A stretch of DNA of 64,000 nucleotides from positions 4,836,001 to 4,900,000 of the forward strand of contig NZ_CP070304.1 of NCBI RefSeq assembly GCF_016917355.1, in the 5' to 3' direction. The notes beneath the pieces were generated by a model, which saw only the letters and a list, made by a program, of their open reading frames with translations, was not told the origin of the DNA and ran no database searches. This document shows positions 63,785-64,000 of this stretch, in pieces. Origin of the DNA: Glaciimonas sp. PAMC28666. GTDB taxonomy: Bacteria > Pseudomonadota > Gammaproteobacteria > Burkholderiales > Burkholderiaceae_D. The translations under genes were made by a program, and so were the position numbers. How positions within the stretch are numbered: the stretch's first letter is position 1; every line of letters begins with the position of its first letter.

Positions 63785-64000
63785 ATGACCTCTTTGCCGC
63801 AACCCAGCAACTCCACAGTCGCCATTATAGGCGGCGGTCCGGCCGGCTTGATGGCGGCAGAAATATTGTCCGCCAACGGCATCCAGGTTGACCTGTACGA
63901 CGCGATGCCGTCGGTTGGACGTAAATTTCTGCTAGCCGGCAAAGGTGGTATGAATATCACGCACTCGGAGCCCTATGCCGATTTTTTGTCCCGATACGAT
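63785..64000 (+). CDS. HI0933-type NAD(P)/FAD-dependent oxidoreductase, 5' part
   Basis: The first 72 codons are present and run off the window end. The dinucleotide-binding GxGxxG variant is VAIIGGGPAGLMAAEIL, then VDLYDAMPSVGRKFLLAGKG and GMNITHSE. The R-K-F-L-x-A-G-K-G-G-x-N pattern is typical of the HI0933/TIGR03862 flavoprotein family, whose function is unknown. No Shine-Dalgarno is obvious before the ATG. Confidence 0.85.
   Translation, partial: MTSLPQPSNSTVAIIGGGPAGLMAAEILSANGIQVDLYDAMPSVGRKFLLAGKGGMNITHSEPYADFLSRYD

Overview
The window looks like chromosome of a betaproteobacterium of the order Burkholderiales, most likely family Oxalobacteraceae (a Glaciimonas/Collimonas/Herbaspirillum-like organism). 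The reasons are two Bug-type periplasmic solute-binding proteins, a DUF3311 plus MctP-type transporter pair, an E. coli-order cellulose operon and intermediate GC. The genus is inference. I saw no rRNA, tRNA, insertion sequence, integrase or CRISPR array.

Layout. (1) 1-8341: cellulose operon bcsA(3' end)-bcsB-bcsZ-bcsC. (2) 8663-12937: a DUF4142 exported protein, a small basic protein, a DUF3311/sodium-solute symporter pair, a nucleoside deaminase and a nitroreductase. (3) 13198-18932: a five-gene catabolic operon (NTF2-like protein, TauD-type dioxygenase, FAH-family hydrolase, Bug protein, FMN alpha-hydroxy-acid dehydrogenase) with a divergent LysR gene. (4) 19018-25192: HAD phosphatase, periplasmic trehalase, and a 1.2-kilo-residue fusion of an APC-type permease to HAMP, PAS, GGDEF and EAL domains. 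(5) 25923-48792: a complete extracellular contractile injection system (eCIS, Afp/PVC-like) of 16 genes on the minus strand. It lies between gene-free stretches of about 0.73 and 0.87 kb. (6) 49658-64000: an orphan MSHA-like prepilin, a RibD-C reductase, cyanase, small housekeeping enzymes, a DUF2252 protein, a haloacid dehalogenase, a HugZ-like protein, a secreted alpha/beta hydrolase with an Lrp regulator, metC, ilvD, a second Bug protein and the start of an HI0933-type flavoprotein.

How the parts work together. The eCIS has a sheath, two tube proteins, a DUF5908 protein, a LysM tube/baseplate adaptor, a VgrG-like spike, a PAAR tip, a gp25 protein, two large baseplate proteins, a small fibre-like protein, a tape measure, an AAA+ ATPase and a DUF4255 terminator/cap protein. 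It also has candidate cargo or receptor-binding genes, including a six-repeat propeller-like protein. It ends in a holin-like membrane protein plus a leaderless amidase with an SH3 domain, which look like a lysis pair that could release the particles. The cellulose synthase carries a PilZ c-di-GMP receptor, and the permease-GGDEF-EAL fusion could link uptake or sensing of a solute to c-di-GMP.

Non-coding structure. Six intergenic spots hold short degenerate tandem repeats (units of 6-12 bp, unrelated in sequence). One inverted repeat covers the ribosome-binding site of the symporter operon. A 9+9 bp palindrome lies upstream of metC. A roughly 130-bp imperfect inverted repeat separates a MazG-like gene from the DUF2252 gene.
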